A stretch of DNA of 18,213 nt from positions 1 to 18,213 of the forward strand of contig JAPHSC010000152.1 of the NCBI GenBank assembly GCA_026193125.1. The letters run 5' to 3'. How positions within the stretch are numbered: position 1 is the stretch's first letter; each line of letters begins with the position of its first letter. Source of the DNA: Gammaproteobacteria bacterium. Lineage in GTDB: Bacteria > Pseudomonadota > Gammaproteobacteria > Steroidobacterales > BM003. Position numbers and translations under genes: made by a program. Positions 7,711 through 14,058 of the stretch are shown in pieces. The notes beneath the pieces are model-generated. The model made no database searches and was not told the origin of the DNA. It saw nothing but the letters and a program-made list of their open reading frames with translations.

Positions 7711-7723
7711 CTAGTGGGGTCGG

Positions 7724-7936
7724 CTAGGCTTGGGTCGCCAACTCGCGCTCGCTACGCGCACCGAGCTTCCGAAATACCATCGCAGCCGGGCAGAATCCGG
7801 TGAAGGATTGCTGGAATAGGTTTGCGCCGACAAATACTGTCAGCCACATGAAGGCCGGGTGGACAAACTGGGTCAGCACCACTGATAACAACACCATGAA
7901 GCCGGCAAAGGCCATTACAATTCTTTCAAGGGACAT
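7724..7936 (-). CDS. DUF2892 (YgaP-like) inner membrane protein
   Basis: A 70-aa protein matching the DUF2892 family. It starts MSLERIVMAFAG and has two hydrophobic segments (about residues 6-24 and 28-44) that form a membrane hairpin. It ends with the family hallmark FTGFCPA at 45-51, followed by a short charged tail. In E. coli this domain is fused to a rhodanese in YgaP; elsewhere it occurs alone beside sulfur-metabolism genes. Its biochemical role is not established. AGGAGG lies 8 nt upstream of the ATG. It is divergent from an ArsR-family gene whose product resembles YgaV, the regulator of ygaP, so the pair is probably one regulon. Confidence 0.85.
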   Translation of the reverse strand: MSLERIVMAFAGFMVLLSVVLTQFVHPAFMWLTVFVGANLFQQSFTGFCPAAMVFRKLGARSERELATQA

Positions 7937-7960
7937 AAAGGTGACCTCCTGTATTCCAGT

Positions 7961-7985
7961 GGCTGAGATGCATTATATCTCAGCC
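7961..7985. promoter_or_regulatory. Hairpin/palindrome enclosing the probable -10 box of the DUF2892 gene
   Basis: GGCTGAGAT (7961-7969) and ATCTCAGCC (7977-7985) form a perfect 9-bp inverted repeat around 7 nt. On the minus strand the loop and right arm contain a perfect TATAAT (7977-7972), placed for transcription of the DUF2892 gene; a matching -35 is weak. The palindrome could be a repressor site over the promoter or a structure at the very start of the mRNA. The sequence does not decide. Confidence 0.5.
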
Positions 7986-8001
7986 CCCAGGAAAACAATT
8001 G

Positions 8002-8017
8002 ATTAGAAAGTGCTAAT
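8002..8017. promoter_or_regulatory. Probable operator 1 of the ArsR/YgaV-like regulator
   Basis: Perfect palindrome ATTAG-N6-CTAAT, just upstream of the probable minus-strand promoter. It shares half-sites and spacer length with the palindrome at 8034-8049, with centres 32 bp apart, about three helical turns. AT-rich palindromes between divergent genes are the usual sites for ArsR-family dimers. Assignment to this regulator is inferred from position. Confidence 0.6.
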
Positions 8018-8033
8018 ATATTACGCACGTTAC

Positions 8034-8049
8034 TTTAGTTGGTGCTAAA
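8034..8049. promoter_or_regulatory. Probable operator 2 of the ArsR/YgaV-like regulator
   Basis: Perfect palindrome TTTAG-N6-CTAAA, the same architecture as the site at 8002-8017 and sharing the spacer end GTG. It lies in the probable 5' leader of the regulator gene, which fits autorepression. Confidence 0.58.
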
Positions 8050-8083
8050 TTACCAGTGGCTTTACGACAGAAACAGGAAGCTC

Positions 8084-8416
8084 ATGAGCGGTATTAACGT
8101 TACGCAGCAACAATTGGCGCAAATGCGCGCACATGCCGAGGACGCCACCGTCCTGCTGAAAACCCTGGCCAACGAGATGCGCCTGAACATTCTCTGCCTG
8201 CTTTGCGAGGGTGAAATGTCGGTAGGAGAACTAAACAAGCACCTGGACCTGAGCCAGTCCGCCTTGTCCCAGCACCTCGCGGTGCTGCGCAACAACGGCA
8301 TTGTCACGACCCGCCGGGAATCACAAGTCGTCTATTACCGCCTGGGTGACGACAACGCGACTCGAATTATCCAGACCCTGCACGACATCTATTGCCCGCA
8401 CCTGGACAAGACCTAG
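8084..8416 (+). CDS. ArsR/SmtB-family regulator, YgaV/BigR/SqrR-like persulfide sensor
   Basis: A 110-aa winged-helix DNA-binding repressor. The core helix-turn-helix is at about residues 44-70 (MSVGELNKHLDLSQSALSQHL), followed by the wing RRESQVVYYRL. Three cysteines are seen: Cys38, Cys41 and Cys104. By my alignment from memory, Cys38 (before EGEMSVGEL) and Cys104 (in DIYC near the C-terminus) match the two cysteines that form a sulfur bridge in BigR, SqrR and YgaV; Cys41 is extra. The ATG at 8084 is chosen: AGGA lies 5 nt upstream, and a longer TTG start at 8039 would run through the second operator and lacks a ribosome site. It is divergent from the DUF2892 gene, the probable target. Its TAG interlocks with the opposing M20 gene stop. 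Confidence 0.85.
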   Translation: MSGINVTQQQLAQMRAHAEDATVLLKTLANEMRLNILCLLCEGEMSVGELNKHLDLSQSALSQHLAVLRNNGIVTTRRESQVVYYRLGDDNATRIIQTLHDIYCPHLDKT

Positions 8417-9993
8417 CGCGAAAGCGCGTAGACCAGGTCGACGTAGCCCTTCTCTATTTCTGCCAGCCCTGCGGCCTTTACACCTTCGGCCGGTTTGATC
8501 AGCATGAACTCGTTGGGGCCATGAGCGCCGGTGCCCAAGCCCAGGCCCGTGAACACCAGCGGTAATTTCAGCCTCTCGGTGAACTGGTAAAAAGGCGCGC
8601 TCCCGGCCAGCCGGGGCTGCACTCGTACGCTCGCCTGGTGACGATTAAACACCCCGATAGCGGCGCGCACCAAGGGCGCCTCGATGGAGGTCTGGGCTGC
8701 CGGATAAGCGGATTTCTTGCGCATCACGACATCCGCAAAACCCTGGGCATCCAGGTAGTTGCGAATACTCGTCAGCGCCCGCTCGGGATCAATACCCGGC
8801 GGCAGTCGCGAATCGACTTTCGCGGTGGCCACGTGCGGCAGAATGGTCTTTACGCCTTCGCCGGTATATCCGGACCACATGCCATCAATGTTCAATGTCG
8901 GCATATACAGATAGTCCATCAGGGCATCTGCACCGGTCTTGCCATCCACCCAGCGTTCCACGCCAAGCTGTTGCTTTATCTCGGCCTCGTCCCACGAGCC
9001 GAGCATACCGTTGATCAGGCTGTATTCCTCGTCACTGGGTGGCCGTATGTCATCGTAATAGCCCGGCACCCTGATGGTGTTGCCATCGGCAGTGGTCAGG
9101 CTGGCCAGGGCCTGGGTAAGACGCCACGCCGGTGCATCCACCATGGCTTTGTAGGAACCGTGTATTTCGTTCTTCATCGGGCCGCCGTTCTCATTGCCAC
9201 GGGCCTCAAGCTCGAAATAGATAATTCCCTTCACGCCCAGGGACATGGTCATGCCGCCATCCCTATCCTGGGAGTTGAACGGAAACAGCACTCCGTCGGC
9301 CTGTTTCAGGCGCTCCTCGTACTTGTCGATAATCTGGGAATAATGGGGCGAGCCCAGTTCTTCCTCTCCTTCCGCCGCCAGCATGATGTTCACCGGGAGG
9401 GTCCCGTGCACATCGATAATCGACTGCAGAGCGTTGAGCAGGGCACGCTCGGGGCCCTTTTGGTTGGTGGCGCCGCGCGCCATGAGCACGCTACCCAGTT
9501 CATGGTCCACCAGTGCACCTGCAAAAGGCGGCACCTGCCAATCGTCCGGATTGACCGGCTGCACGTCGTACATCATGTACAACATCAGGGTCTTCTCAGC
9601 GCCCGCGTCGTAGTAACCCCAGACACCCGGATGACCGTCGGTAGGCACCAGCTCGGCCTCGGCAAAGCCCATGTCCTCCAGGTCCTGGCGCAGTAATTCC
9701 GCCATCTCCAGAACACCGTCGTCTTGCGCGCTGATGGAAGGTTGCCGCAGCCAGCGCTGCAGGTGCGCAAGGTGCTCATCCAGGTGTTGATCGATATGGC
9801 TATAAACCTGCGCGTGGTCCCCGTCATAGGCAGGGATGCTGGCCGGATCGAATGCCGGTGCCTGCTTGAGCTGAAAAACGGGGCGGACGGCCTGCGCAAG
9901 GACGGCCGTCCCGGCCTCGTCGCCGGGGCTTCCACAAGCCGTCAACACCAGGGCCATGAAGCAGCAAAGGACTGGTCGTACGCTAGAAGACAT
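8413..9993 (-). CDS. M20-family peptidase-like lipoprotein with altered metal ligands
   Basis: A 526-aa exported protein of the M20/M25/M40 metallohydrolase fold. A lipoprotein signal ends in the lipobox LTAC with Cys20; Gly follows, so outer-membrane sorting is expected. Family landmarks are present: YDVQPVNPDDW near 142-152, RGATNQKG at 173-180, EGEEELGS at 208-215 (Glu211 and Glu212 in the catalytic positions), a dimerisation-domain region, and GTGAHGPNE near the C-terminus with the last ligand His. The canonical HxD motif reads Met141-Tyr-Asp143, and the bridging Asp of the RGxxDDKG motif is Asn177. The third-position Asp before the dimerisation domain also seems absent. It may use a different metal arrangement or be a non-peptidase. 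GGAG lies 7 nt upstream of the ATG. Confidence 0.8.
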   Translation of the reverse strand: MSSSVRPVLCCFMALVLTACGSPGDEAGTAVLAQAVRPVFQLKQAPAFDPASIPAYDGDHAQVYSHIDQHLDEHLAHLQRWLRQPSISAQDDGVLEMAELLRQDLEDMGFAEAELVPTDGHPGVWGYYDAGAEKTLMLYMMYDVQPVNPDDWQVPPFAGALVDHELGSVLMARGATNQKGPERALLNALQSIIDVHGTLPVNIMLAAEGEEELGSPHYSQIIDKYEERLKQADGVLFPFNSQDRDGGMTMSLGVKGIIYFELEARGNENGGPMKNEIHGSYKAMVDAPAWRLTQALASLTTADGNTIRVPGYYDDIRPPSDEEYSLINGMLGSWDEAEIKQQLGVERWVDGKTGADALMDYLYMPTLNIDGMWSGYTGEGVKTILPHVATAKVDSRLPPGIDPERALTSIRNYLDAQGFADVVMRKKSAYPAAQTSIEAPLVRAAIGVFNRHQASVRVQPRLAGSAPFYQFTERLKLPLVFTGLGLGTGAHGPNEFMLIKPAEGVKAAGLAEIEKGYVDLVYALSR

Positions 9994-10063
9994 GGGCGGG
10001 CTCCGCTGATTTACAGACGCCAGTGTACCCGTACCTGTACCGGTTTTTCACTCGACGCGAAAT

Positions 10064-10897
10064 TCAGGCAGTCGGCTTCGCGCCGCCATCCCCGGCCTGT
10101 TCCAATGAGGCGAAATCAAACAGGTTCATGTCAGCCAACTGGGAAGGCGCCACATTACGAATAGCGCTAAAGATGGTTTCCATGCGGCCCGGACTCTCCA
10201 ACTCCCACTGCGCAAGCATTTTCTTGATCAGCGTTCGTTGCAGGTTGGGCTGGGAACCGCAAAGATCACAGGGAATGATCGGGAACTGCCGGGCCTTGGC
10301 ATAACGGCTGATTTCGCCCTCTGAACAGTAGGCCAGTGGCCGAATCACCACGTGGCGACCATCGTCCGAGCGCAGCTTTGGCGGCATCGCCTTGAGGTGT
10401 CCGCCATGGAACAGGTTGAGGAACAAGGTCTCGATGATGTCGTCCCGGTGATGTCCCAGGGCAATACGGGTGATGCCATTGGCCGCCGCCCAGGTATAAA
10501 GAGAACCACGACGCAGACGCGAACACAGACTGCAGGTGGTCTTGCCCTCGGGTATCACGCGCTTCACCACGCTGTAGGTGTCCTGCTCGATGATGTGGTA
10601 ATCGACGCCAAGCTTGCTCAGGTAGTCGGGGAGGATATGTTCCGGGAAACCGGGCTGCTTCTGGTCCAGGTTGACCGCGATCAGATCGAACTTCACTGGC
10701 GCGCTGCGTTGCAGCGACAGCAGGATATCCAGCATGGTGTAAGAGTCCTTGCCACCGGACAGACAGACCATGACCCGATCGCCTTCGCCAATCATCTTGT
10801 AGTCGTCAATCGCCTTGCCCACCTGTCCACGCAGACTGGCCTGCAGCTTTTTAAAGGTGCTGGATGAGCGTTGCGATGGTTGGGCGATCGCGTTCAA
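10064..10897 (-). CDS. ttcA: tRNA 2-thiocytidine(32) synthetase TtcA
   Basis: Thiolates cytidine 32 of tRNA in the cytoplasm, using ATP and a persulfide carried via an iron-sulfur cluster. The PP-loop SGGKDS lies at residues 47-52. The cluster cysteines are Cys122 and Cys125 (CSLC), with a third in CDLC at 210-213. GHHRDDIIET near 149-158 is the usual adenylation-domain segment. A TTG start at 10897 is chosen because AGGAG lies 9 nt upstream and the family N-terminus begins shortly before FKKLQASLRGQVGKAI. The frame stays open upstream to 11014, but that part resembles nothing. This gives 277 aa, somewhat shorter than the E. coli enzyme. It is separated from the M20 gene by 70 bp without an obvious terminator. 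Confidence 0.93.
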   Translation of the reverse strand: MNAIAQPSQRSSSTFKKLQASLRGQVGKAIDDYKMIGEGDRVMVCLSGGKDSYTMLDILLSLQRSAPVKFDLIAVNLDQKQPGFPEHILPDYLSKLGVDYHIIEQDTYSVVKRVIPEGKTTCSLCSRLRRGSLYTWAAANGITRIALGHHRDDIIETLFLNLFHGGHLKAMPPKLRSDDGRHVVIRPLAYCSEGEISRYAKARQFPIIPCDLCGSQPNLQRTLIKKMLAQWELESPGRMETIFSAIRNVAPSQLADMNLFDFASLEQAGDGGAKPTA

Positions 10898-11172
10898 GAT
10901 AGGACACTCCTGTTCGAGGTGCGGGATTCTGCCACGGCCAGCGCCGGAAGTTGAGTCCGGGGCGGTGTTTTTATCCAGCCCGCAGCACGACGGGGCGAGG
11001 ATTAGAGCATACATCTGGCAACACCCGGGGCTGGCTCAGCTGTCCCGGCATTCACCGGTAGCCTGGTAAGTTCCCGCGCAGGCACGACAGATTCTCGCCT
11101 GCTGGCCCACACCGGCCGTCAGCGTGATACTCGGCTGTGCAACCAGGCGCAAGCAAAACACCAGAGACTTTT

Positions 11173-11508
11173 ATGAGCGAACTTGCAGACACCCCAAAGC
11201 CGCCTTTTTACGCGGTAATCTTCACCAGTATGCGCCGACAGGCGGACGAGCAGGCTTATCAGGAGACTGCAGCGCGCATGCTGATCCTCGCAGCCAGGCA
11301 GCCGGGGTTCCTGGGCGTGGACAGCGCTCGCAGCGATGGCGTGGGCATCACCGTGTCGTACTGGGAGTCCGAAGACGCTATCCACGCATGGAAACTGCAG
11401 GTGGAGCACAGCGAGGCCCAGCGCCGGGGACGAGAAAGCTGGTACAGCCAATACAGCCTGCGGATTGCCCGTGTGGAACGAGCCTATGACTTTCAGGCCG
11501 GCACCTAG
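11173..11508 (+). CDS. Antibiotic-biosynthesis-monooxygenase (ABM) fold protein
   Basis: A 111-aa single-domain protein of the dimeric alpha-beta barrel ABM superfamily. Typical pieces are FYAVIFTSMR near the N-terminus, AARQPGFLGVDSAR, and GVGITVSYWESEDAIHAWK in the centre. The C-terminal part HSEAQRRGRESWYSQYSLRIARVER matches the YqjZ-like subgroup. Members include heme-degrading and quinol monooxygenases; which reaction this one performs cannot be read. The ATG at 11173 is preferred over a GTG at 11137 because the family domain begins just after it; the ribosome site is weak. Its stop interlocks with the opposing kinase gene stop at 11505-11508. Confidence 0.8.
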   Translation: MSELADTPKPPFYAVIFTSMRRQADEQAYQETAARMLILAARQPGFLGVDSARSDGVGITVSYWESEDAIHAWKLQVEHSEAQRRGRESWYSQYSLRIARVERAYDFQAGT

Positions 11509-12872
11509 ACCGGGGCGGGAGTCTTTGGGAACCGCAGGCTGACGCGCAAGCCCGGATGGGCGTTTTCCAGTTCCAGCCTGGCCCCGTGCATGCCCGCCAC
11601 AGCCTGTACCAGAGACAGACCAAGCCCGCTACCGGCAACCTTCGCCGATTCTGCCGCCCTGAAAAATCGCCCCGTCACCCGCACACGATCTTCCTCTGCA
11701 AGACCTGGTCCGCGATCCCTGACGCTGAGAAAATCACCCTGGGCATCACTGCCCACTTCCAGGGTCACCTCTCCCTGGCCACCGTACTTCAGGGCGTTGT
11801 CGATAAGATTGATCAAGGCCTGGAATAACAGGTCCCGGTCCGCGCGCAATGTCACCGGCGTGCCTTCGCAACGCAGCCCGACTCCCTGGTCTTCAGCATT
11901 GGCCTGGTACAGCTCACAGGCATCGCCCGCAAGCTCCAGCAGGTCCACGTCGACCATGCTGGCCTCGTGGCGACCCGACTCAATGCGGGCAATACGAAGC
12001 AGTGCAGAAAAGGTCTGTAACAGTCCGTCCGCTTCGTCAATGCAATGATCCAACTCCCTGCGCACATTCGGATTCAGGCCCGGGGCAATTGCCAGGCGCT
12101 CCAGCTTGCTGCGCAGACGCGTCAGCGGTGTGCGCAGGTCATGGGCGACACCATCGGCCACGTTGCGCACTGACTCCACCAACAGGTCTATCTGTTCGAG
12201 CATGGCGTTGAGGTTGGAGGCGAGTTGGTCAAATTCATCGTTGGTGCCACGCAGGGGCATCCGTCGATGCAGGCGACCGCTCATGATTTCCCGGCTGGTC
12301 TGGTTGATGGTCTCGATCCGCCGGGTCACACTGGCACTCATCAAGACTCCACCCAGCAGGGCCAGCACCAGGGCCAGGGCCATGCCCCAGACATAGGCCT
12401 TGAGCAGCAGAGACTCGGTGGCCTGCAGAGCGGCGATATCCATGGCAACCAGCAGGCGGAGATTTCCCCGCACCCCGAACACCTTGCCTCGCGCTGTCGA
12501 GGCGGCGCCATCTTCGCCAAGGGTAAAATTCACCCACCCGTCCCCGGTCGGAACGGCCTCCGGCCAAGCCGGCAGATTACCCCCCAGGGGCTTGTATTCG
12601 TTCGTGGCGAACAGGTACAGCATGGTCCTGTCGGGGTCATTCGCCATGCGTTCATTCACCAGACCGGCAAGGCTTTGCAGTCCCCCGCGGCGGTAGGTAT
12701 CTGCGAGGCCCTTGATTTCCGCCTCAATGGTGGAATCGGTCTGGCTGGACATATAGCCAATGGTGGACCAGTAAACGAAGGCCAGCATCACCAGCGCTGA
12801 GACCGCAAACAGCCCCATGTACACCGCTGCCAACTGAAAGGTCGATGTTTTGAGCAGCCTGAGGGCGTTCAC
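11505..12872 (-). CDS. Sensor histidine kinase with periplasmic domain and HAMP
   Basis: Inner-membrane sensor kinase, 455 aa from the GTG at 12872. Two transmembrane segments (about residues 12-36 and 159-182) bracket a periplasmic domain of about 120 residues with no motif I recognise. A HAMP domain follows, then the H-box with His244 in VAHDLRTPL, the N-box LINLIDNALKYGG, the G1 box DRGPGL and the G2 box GSGLGLSLV. It presumably phosphorylates the regulator encoded just upstream. The GTG is chosen because GAGG lies 8 nt upstream and a hydrophobic helix follows soon after. A longer frame to 12947 would be translated from the inserted repeat. The ribosome site itself lies in the end of that repeat. 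Confidence 0.9.
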   Translation of the reverse strand: MNALRLLKTSTFQLAAVYMGLFAVSALVMLAFVYWSTIGYMSSQTDSTIEAEIKGLADTYRRGGLQSLAGLVNERMANDPDRTMLYLFATNEYKPLGGNLPAWPEAVPTGDGWVNFTLGEDGAASTARGKVFGVRGNLRLLVAMDIAALQATESLLLKAYVWGMALALVLALLGGVLMSASVTRRIETINQTSREIMSGRLHRRMPLRGTNDEFDQLASNLNAMLEQIDLLVESVRNVADGVAHDLRTPLTRLRSKLERLAIAPGLNPNVRRELDHCIDEADGLLQTFSALLRIARIESGRHEASMVDVDLLELAGDACELYQANAEDQGVGLRCEGTPVTLRADRDLLFQALINLIDNALKYGGQGEVTLEVGSDAQGDFLSVRDRGPGLAEEDRVRVTGRFFRAAESAKVAGSGLGLSLVQAVAGMHGARLELENAHPGLRVSLRFPKTPAPV

Positions 12873-12875
12873 CTG

Positions 12876-13037
12876 GGGAGCCTCTGATTTGTTCCGGGCT
12901 TGGCAGATTGGGAGCCAAAAGAGCCGGATCCAAGGCGCCGATCGCACGGAGTAGTGGGGCTACTGCGAAGATCGGCAACACAGGAGCTGGGTTTTTTGGC
13001 CGCAAGATGCGAGTTCATGAGTAAATCAGAGGCTCCC
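12876..13037. mobile_element. MITE-like element, copy 1, between response regulator and kinase
   Basis: A 162-bp element with 15-bp perfect terminal inverted repeats (12876-12890 and 13023-13037, each reading GGGAGCCTCTGATTT outward-in). Inside is a nested palindrome: GCCAAAA/TTTTGGC (12914-13000), GCCGATC/GATCGGC (12937-12976) and AGTAG/CTACT (12950-12964). It has no coding capacity of its own. It resembles the segment at 15598-15759 along its length, including a shared CTACTGCGAAGAT block. A target duplication is not clear. Its right end supplies the last codons and stop of the regulator gene, and its left end the GAGG ribosome site of the kinase. Confidence 0.82.
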
Positions 13038-13703
13038 TAGCCTGTACCCTGCCCCGCGCACCGTGTGCAGCAATGGCTGTTCGAATCCCTTGTCGATCTT
13101 CGCTCGCAAACGCGAAATATGCACGTCTATCACATTGGTCTGCGGATCAAAATGGTAGTCCCAAACCGCTTCAAGCAGCATGGTGCGGGTCACTACCTGC
13201 CCGGCGTGACGCATAAGGTATTCCAGAAGACGGAATTCCCGAGGCTGCAGGTCTATGGCCTGGCCTGCTCGAATCGCACTACGGGACAGCAGGTCCATTT
13301 CCAGGTCCGCGACCTGCAAACGCGTCACCTGTACAGCTTCGTGCTGACCGCGGCGACGCAGGGCCTCCAGGCGGGCCAGTAACTCGCTAAAGGCAAAAGG
13401 CTTGGCCAGGTAATCGTCTGCGCCGGCCTTCAGCCCCTTGACCCGGTCATCAACCTCGCCCAGGGCACTGAGCACCAGGATAGGCGTAAGGTTCTCGGAA
13501 GCCCTGAGGGTGCGCACAATAGTCAGGCCATCTATACCGGGTAACATGCGATCGGCAACGATGGCGTCATAGGTCTCGGTGGTGGCCATCATCAGGCCCT
13601 CGCGCCCATCCGCGGCATGGTCCACGGTATGTCCGCTCTCAGCCAGACCGCTGACAACGTAGTCAGCCACGGTGGCATCATCTTCTATTACAAGGATTCG
13701 CAT
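13026..13703 (-). CDS. OmpR/PhoB-family response regulator
   Basis: A 225-aa two-domain regulator. The receiver domain (about 1-115) has the acidic pair Asp8/Asp9, phosphoacceptor Asp51 in VADRMLPG, and Lys101 in YLAKPF. The C-terminal winged-helix domain (about 130-225) ends with the usual hairpin TVRGAGYRLG. Only a Ser-Leu tail follows before the stop. That tail and the TGA come from the terminal repeat of the inserted element, so the original C-terminus was probably slightly different. The kinase gene follows after the element. The regulator gene is divergent from the protease gene at 14059, a plausible target. QseB, PmrA and similar names fit equally well; no specific symbol is justified. 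Confidence 0.93.
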   Translation of the reverse strand: MRILVIEDDATVADYVVSGLAESGHTVDHAADGREGLMMATTETYDAIVADRMLPGIDGLTIVRTLRASENLTPILVLSALGEVDDRVKGLKAGADDYLAKPFAFSELLARLEALRRRGQHEAVQVTRLQVADLEMDLLSRSAIRAGQAIDLQPREFRLLEYLMRHAGQVVTRTMLLEAVWDYHFDPQTNVIDVHISRLRAKIDKGFEQPLLHTVRGAGYRLGSL

Positions 13704-13730
13704 GCAGGGATCATAACCGAGGATGGAGGA

Positions 13731-13767
13731 ATCGGCAGCCCCGGGGGGAGGGGATGGGGCTGCCGAT
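13731..13767. promoter_or_regulatory. Strong 12-bp hairpin with G-rich loop upstream of the regulator gene
   Basis: ATCGGCAGCCCC (13731-13742) and GGGGCTGCCGAT (13756-13767) are perfect inverted repeats around a 13-nt loop that is almost all G and A on the plus strand. It lies 28 bp upstream of the regulator ATG. No T run follows on either strand, so it does not look like a terminator. It could be a structured 5' leader, a protein site, or a remnant of a repeat. Confidence 0.55.
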
Positions 13768-14058
13768 GGTATTTACTAAAGGGTTGCCTCCTTGCCGCCC
13801 TTCGGTTTCTTCTCTTGTTCCGTCCGGGGAGACGGATTCGCTAAGCACAGGAGCATAGTGCCGCAGGCGGTCTGTCCACAGCCTTGTCTGAACATTACGA
13901 TAAATTCACCTTTGCACACCCGTCACGCCCCCCATATCTTGCAAAAAATTAATCTGCTCGACAGACGCTCTTTAGTACCTGGGTATTAAGGTGTGAATCA
14001 GACCGGGAAACTATCCCAGGCAAGTAGATTAACGCTATCAGTGCGCCAGGAGTCCTCT
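13768..14058. other. Intergenic region between response regulator and degP-like gene
   Basis: No gene is seen in this stretch. It must contain the degP promoter, and probably part of the divergent regulator promoter. A short inverted repeat TCCGTC-N6-GACGGA lies at 13819-13836. From about 13890 the sequence becomes AT-richer, with blocks such as CATTACGATAAA and AAAAAATTAATC, as expected for a promoter. I could not fit a convincing sigma70 or sigmaE -35/-10 pair, nor a clear direct-repeat site for the regulator. A GTG at 13993 is in frame with degP but lacks a ribosome site. Confidence 0.4.

Noticed and set aside
8039..8083. TTG start giving a 125-aa ArsR-family protein
   Set aside because: It has no ribosome site, overlaps the second palindromic operator, and the added residues match nothing in the family.
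8638..9696. 352-codon open frame on the plus strand opposite the M20 gene
   Set aside because: The minus strand encodes a full M20-fold lipoprotein with a signal peptide and family motifs. The plus-strand translation is rich in His, Gly and Arg, as expected for a shadow frame.
10898..11014. N-terminal extension of TtcA
   Set aside because: The upstream residues do not resemble TtcA, and a strong AGGAG lies 9 nt before the TTG at 10897.
12873..12947. Longer N-terminus for the histidine kinase
   Set aside because: The extra 25 codons lie entirely inside the inserted repeat. The GTG at 12872 has a good ribosome site and leads directly into the first transmembrane segment.
14006..14034. Possible sigmaE promoter before the DegP-like gene (GGAAACT near 14006)
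   Set aside because: The expected -10 sequence is not found at the normal spacing, and the resulting start would lie very close to the ATG. Not strong enough to annotate.
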